Positions 59,541 to 64,000 of a stretch of 64,000 nucleotides of DNA are shown here, one piece after another. The stretch lies in the NCBI RefSeq assembly GCF_029227915.1, contig NC_079879.1, positions 10,478,001-10,542,000 of the forward strand. Direction: 5' to 3'. Numbering within the stretch: the stretch's first letter is position 1; every line of letters starts with the position of its first letter. This DNA comes from Hydractinia symbiolongicarpus. Lineage: Eukaryota; Cnidaria; Hydrozoa; Anthoathecata; Hydractiniidae. The translations under genes and the position numbers were made by a program. A model generated the notes under the pieces. It did no database searches. It worked only from the letters and a program-made list of their open reading frames with translations, and was not told the DNA's origin.

Positions 59541-61562
59541 ATTTTGTAAAAAGAAAACGGAACTGAGTTATCCTTATTGTGAGAACCAAACTTAACTTTG
59601 GAATAATAATGGTTTGAACTAATGTTTAAAATATGTAAACACTATAAAAAATATTTCAAAAGAAATAATATATGTTTTCCTTGTTTTAATTTCTTTCGTG
59701 TTAATTTCGTAGTCGTTAATTTTGTTCCTTTGGTAATTTCTCTGATAAGGTATGTCATTCTTGATTTTAATTCGGAACGTACCGACTTCTAAATTTAATG
59801 AATAGAAAAAGTTTTGAACGATCGTAACTTAACGGATAAACATCGTTTGCCGAGTTATTATTTTAAACAACCCCAAACCACCCTGTCTGCCTGCGTTAAA
59901 TTTAAAGGTAATATTAAAACAAAACAAACCATATTTTTAATGTTTTTCTTTTTCTTTTTCCACTTTAAATTATGAAGAACGTTGTGAACTGTTATTTATA
60001 GCAGTACATTGTCTTCGTCTGCAGAGTTTGTTGCCTGTGGCAAAGCGGCTAGCGCTTACTTGACGGCTAAACAAGAGCATAATGCAGCTAATAAAGGAAC
60101 TTGATCAAGTCCTCGTTACACAGGCGAGGGCGATATCTGTTGTTAATGTTTTTGCAAACTTGACTTGAAAGTTGTATTTCAAAGCAAGTTATTATTTGTT
60201 TACCCTGAGACTATATTTCATAGTGATAAAATCTTTTAAGCATTATTTTCAACGAATTGTGAAAACGTGTGGCTAATTTTGATGGAATATACTGATGCAT
60301 AAGATAACTTTTAACTCAATTTAGCCGGCAAGTTACATCAATACAATTTCAATGCTTCCCTAAAAACATTTCGAAAGTTAGCTTAATTACTTTTGGTACA
60401 AACATTTTTTCTAAACTTTTTTGTCTTCCAGTTACCAACTTTTTTACTCACAGCAAAAAAGAAACAGGAAAAACTAAGGAAAAAAGAAAACCGTGTCCTT
60501 TATGGTATATCTTTTCTTTCATTAACACTTTTTGCTTTTAGCGCGCAATCAACTTGCCCGCGCTTCTCTAGAAATTGCTTGAGGAAATCAAAGATGTTTA
60601 AAATGCATTTTAGAGGTGATGACTAAAATGAACAATATTAAACTGACAGATCTTTTTTACTTTAAAATCTTCGACCAAAGATGGAACATGGGGTTGGCTA
60701 TTTTTTACGCATACTTAAATGTCAAATGGGTATTGCTTGCGCTCAGCTCGCTAGTTTCAGGGGCGGCGCCACTAGGGGGCTGGGGGTTCAGCCCTCCCTC
60801 TTTGAAAGAGAAAAATAACAGAGCTTTTCTGAAGTCCAAGGTGTGGCCGTTTTACGTTGGCTTCCGTTGCGTTGGCTTGATGTAAGTAAAAAAGCTTGTA
60901 TGATCTGCTGTTTTCTTTCTTTTTATAAATAACATAACAAAAGAAAACAATATTTACAATTATTTTCTCTAAAGATACGATGCGCATGGACATAATCGAA
61001 CAAAAAGATGTCACACCCTTACCAAAATAAAGATATTTGTCAGGGCTAAAAAAATTCTCACAACAATTAATTTTTTGTCAGAAGGTTTGATTCCACTTCA
61101 AAAACGTTATGAGCATTTCCTTATTCTTTCTGTTTGAGAATGCGCGGGAAAGCAAATCTTGAAAGATGATGTCCGGTTCATTTTATCACAATGTCTAATG
61201 TAGAAACTTTACACAGCATAATAACTTGAATAATAAAGGACACTGAAAAAAGAAATTAATTTTAAACAAAAGATTTTAAAACTTCGTAAAACCATCTCGT
61301 ACAATAAAATATATCGTAAAATTCCTAGAGTAGACATCTGCTAACGTATTTTCCAACTGCACAAAAGGCCACTCCACTAACACTTTCGCGCATTCTTTAA
61401 ATTTTTCGAACTTTCTTTTTCCAAATCTTGAGACCATGAGTAATAAATACAAGAAATTGCGGAGAAAATCAAAACTGACTTGAAGTATAAGAACTTTAAT
61501 TAAACTTTCTCATAAAATTTGTCCACTTCTGACACTGGCTAATTTCCAAGGTGAATTTCCAT
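59541..61562. other. Intergenic, repeat-derived
   Basis: Apart from the tRNA-like head, I see no supported gene. Around 60757-60800, AGGGGCGGCGCCACTAGGGG followed by a G-rich stretch looks like the end of a DNA-transposon-type repeat (similar GGGGCG starts are common for hAT-like elements), but no partner end was found. Confidence 0.35.
60031..60130 (+). mobile_element. tRNA-like / SINE head
   Basis: GTGGCAAAGCGGCTAGCGCTTA closely matches a tRNA D-arm/A-box (TGGCNNAGTGG then TTAGCGC). About 65 nt later GATCAAGTCC resembles a B-box, followed by CACAGGC, which could pair with GCCTGTG at 60033-60039. The spacing and weak T-arm argue against a functional tRNA. Confidence 0.4.
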
Positions 61563-61687
61563 TTAAAAGCGAAAGCGGATCGGAACGGACAACATTAGCG
61601 CGCTAATAGCTAAAATTAAATATAACCCTAAACCAACGTAGACATCATAAGACGCGATGGTTAACTTGGGCTTCAACTTGTCCAAAT
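61563..61687 (-). CDS. Possible last exon encoding a C-terminal membrane segment
   Basis: A minus-strand block follows a strong polypyrimidine tract and AG (rc of 61688-61700). It reads LDKLKPKLTIASYDVYVG, LGLYLILAISALMLSVP, IRFRF and stop. The hydrophobic stretch of about 18 residues flanked by charged residues looks like a tail anchor or last transmembrane helix. The upstream exon is not identified; a tiny start-like exon MSRW with a good donor lies at 62902-62891, but its phase does not fit directly. The family is unknown, and it could be chance. Confidence 0.25.
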
Positions 61688-62039
61688 CTAAACAGGGAAA
61701 AAAGAAACAATTTACATATTGGCCTTGCAGCATATTGCGAAAATATTGCAGCATATTATTGCCACAATATAGTTACATATAATAGATATTGATACAGTGT
61801 GAATTTATGGTAAGTCGTCCACGTATTACTTCCTGAAAATGAAGGAAATATAGTATTCAACATGCGTTAGACCTATGTACGTTCCCAAGCCTTGTAGAGA
61901 TAATAATGTGCTATTCTCCATAAAGCACATTGTAGTGAGACTTATCAATGTCTGTTGTCGAGTGTAGCAAGCCCTTTCTTTCCTTGTAATACAATGTAGC
62001 AAAGCGTAATTTTTCGTAGCGATGTGTAGCAGTACGTTA

Positions 62040-62570
62040 TTTTCTGTAGCAGGCCGTAGTAGAACGTATTTCTTTGTAGTAGAGCGTAGTAGCCTGTAGT
62101 AGCATCTGTAGTAGCCTGTAGTAGCTTGTAGTAGAGTGTAGTAGCGTGTAGTAGAGCGTAGTAGAATGTATTTCTCTGTAGTAAAGCGTATTTCTCTGTA
62201 GTAGAGTGTAGTAGCGTGTAGTAGAGCGTAGTAGAGCGTAGTAGAGCGTATTTCTCTGTAGTAGAGCGTATTTCTCTGTAGTAAAGCGTATTTCTCTGTA
62301 GTAGAGTGAAGTAGCGTGTAGTAGAGCGTAGTAGAATGTATTTCTCTGTAGTAAAGCGTATTTCTCTGTAGTAGAGTGTAGTAGCGTGTAGTAGAGCGTA
62401 GTAGAGCGTATTTCTCTGTAGTAGAGTGTAGTAGCCTGTAGTAGCTTGTAGTAGACTGTTGTAGCCTGTAGTAGAGCGTAGTAGAATGTATTTCTCTGTA
62501 GTAAAGCGTATTTCTCTGTAGCAGAGTGTAGTAGCCTGTAGTAGCTTGTAGTAGAGTGTAGTAGCCTGTT
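62040..62570. repeat. 10-bp minisatellite (GTAGTAG-nnn family)
   Basis: This is a 530-bp array of 10-bp units such as GTAGTAGAGC, GTAGTAGCGT and GTAGTAGCCT, with interspersed GTATTTCTCT units that create a longer-period pattern. The minus strand stays open for 259 codons (61826-62605). The unit is stop-free in all three frames of that strand, so openness alone is not evidence of coding. Confidence 0.95.
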
Positions 62571-62999
62571 AAGAAGCGCAGGGGCTTACAGCAGTTAAGC
62601 TTCATACAAATAGTTTCAAAAAATATTTTAACTTTTCAGTTAAATTGAACTGGGGAAAACGGTGACTACCATCGCCATGATGGTCTCGCACTATATACAA
62701 ACGAAAAATTATCTGGACATCTTCCCACAAAACGATTCTTATCAGTACATCAATTGTAGTTGGTAGATAAACAAGCCATGATGGCCGATTCGCCAGTGGT
62801 CATCATAATATCAGAGACAAAGAAACAAATTTAGCAGACACGCCTAAATATTCATTCTCAATTTCACATCTTGTGTTTTACTGCGCTTACCCAACGAGAC
62901 ATGATCAGTTTGTTTGAGTCTAACAGAATACATCACAAGCAATGTATGTTCCAAATACCAGTAGTGAAGGCGAGTGATCAGTATTACGTAAGAGATACG

Positions 63000-63345
63000 G
63001 TTGTTTCCGTAAATTAGACCCTTGATAAAAATTTAGAAAAAAGCTCCTGTTTCTAGAAGCAATCCATACATCTCAGATTCAGTTGTTTCGGTGGATTGGG
63101 CCATTGTTAAGCATTCAGGAAAAAACTCCTATTTCTAGAAGCAATCCATATATCACAGATGCGGTTATTTCGGTAAATTGAGCCATTGATAAACATTCAG
63201 GAAAAAGATCCTGTTTCTAGAAGCAATCCGTACATAATAGAATTACTTGTTTCGGTGAGCTAGGCCATTGATAAAAATTCAGGAAAATGGTCATGTTTCT
63301 AGAAGCAATCTATACATAACAGGTTCAGTTGTTTTGGTGAATTGG
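63000..63345. repeat. Tandem array of about 82-bp units (four copies)
   Basis: Each unit contains CTGTTTCTAGAAGCAATCCA, TACATnnCAG, TTCAGTTGTTTCGGTGAATT and GGGCCATTGATAAAAATTCA. Identity between copies is moderate. The reverse complement of the core matches the array at 54800-55035. More diverged units with TTGTTTCGnTTAATT continue to about 63680. Confidence 0.88.
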
Positions 63346-64000
63346 GCCTTTCATAACCTTTTAGATAATACTTTTTGACATTCAATTTTGGCCGAAATAT
63401 AAAATTTCAGAACAAAAGTTACCGAATTTGGCGCTTGTCTATGATAATATCAGTTAAACGCTCCATGTTTCTCTTGTTTCGTTTAATTTTGACAATATAA
63501 AACGAAATTTTAGACCAAAAATCACCGAAGTCGGCACTTGTCTATGCCATTATCAATTAAGCGCTCCATGTTTCTCTCGTTTCGCTTAATTTTGGCCGGA
63601 AAATGAAATGTGTCTAAGGTATTGTCACATATACGAACTCTACTTGTCTTGTTTCGATGAATTAAGACCTGAATACTTTTGTATATGCCGATTATCTCTT
63701 GGTTGAAAGAAACCTTTTTTTGTTTCACAACATTAAAACTTGTTAACGTATACCGGAACAAAGTTTCGGCAAATATGTATCACGCCGTCTTCGCTAAGGA
63801 TTAATCTGTTATGCTTTCGAATATAGAAGAATCCGTTTTTTGTCAAACAATTGTTAATATATATTGAACGATTGTAGTTTATAGTTGTAGAGTCTTGATG
63901 AAATCTAGTAGTGTTTGTGTATTTCACAGACTAAAAGCTACTTTCTAAAAATATGCTCATGCACTACGAAAGTCAAAACAATTAGCATCCGTGGCATCAC
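63346..64000. other. Right edge, degenerate repeat DNA
   Basis: Two related blocks of about 115 bp (63395-63490 and 63510-63600) share GCRCTTGTCTATGMYATTAT and CGCTCCATGTTTCTC. They look like older members of the array to the left. No gene is supported. Confidence 0.5.

Noticed and set aside
63522-63927. Two minus-strand frames at the right edge
   Set aside because: They overlap degenerate tandem repeats, are rich in rare combinations, and have no domain or splice support.

Overview
The window is eukaryotic nuclear DNA and most likely from a cnidarian, probably a hydrozoan. The base composition is AT-rich. Genes are split by GT-AG introns, and one intron is of the AT-AC class. The proteins are typical animal orthologues, and the intergenic DNA is full of metazoan repeats: non-LTR and Penelope-like retroelements, Helitron-like ends, tRNA-derived SINEs, MITEs and satellites. 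Several genes have a splice acceptor 1-24 nt upstream of the start codon. That fits spliced-leader trans-splicing, which is known in hydrozoans, but it does not prove it. The species cannot be named from the sequence alone.

Layout of the left half. 1-192 is a reverse transcriptase fragment. 1628-2290 (+) is BAP18, a chromatin-complex subunit. 3823-7414 (+) is WDR54 in 8 exons. 10556-16302 (-) is cathepsin Z in 4 exons; its 3.3 kb first intron holds a decayed CaRF-like/PHD-finger gene on the opposite strand (13500-15565). 17170-25404 (+) is ZNFX1, an RNA helicase with NFX1-type and RZ-type zinc fingers, in 3 coding exons. Its start lies 867 bp from the divergent cathepsin Z start.

Layout of the right half. 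28273-38635 (-) is WDR1/AIP1, an actin-disassembly WD40 protein in 17 exons, including a U12-type AT-AC intron and a 30-nt microexon. Its first intron carries a LINE fragment and a MITE with 35-bp inverted ends. 39909-49030 (-) is taxilin, a coiled-coil syntaxin-binding protein, in 12 exons. From about 50 kb to the end no conserved gene was recognised. That stretch holds a 2.9 kb satellite of 78/88/91-bp units, a Penelope-like GIY-YIG tail, tandem Helitron-like ends, a 177-bp tandem duplication, two related tandem arrays in opposite orientation 8 kb apart, and a 10-bp minisatellite.

The six conserved genes have unrelated housekeeping or immune roles (chromatin, WD40 scaffold, lysosomal protease, RNA surveillance, actin turnover, vesicle traffic). 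There is no sign that they form a functional cluster. I found no clear new multigene system. The most distinctive signals are the AT-AC intron, the recurrent start-proximal splice acceptors, the nested CaRF-like pseudogene and the repeat architecture of the last 14 kb.
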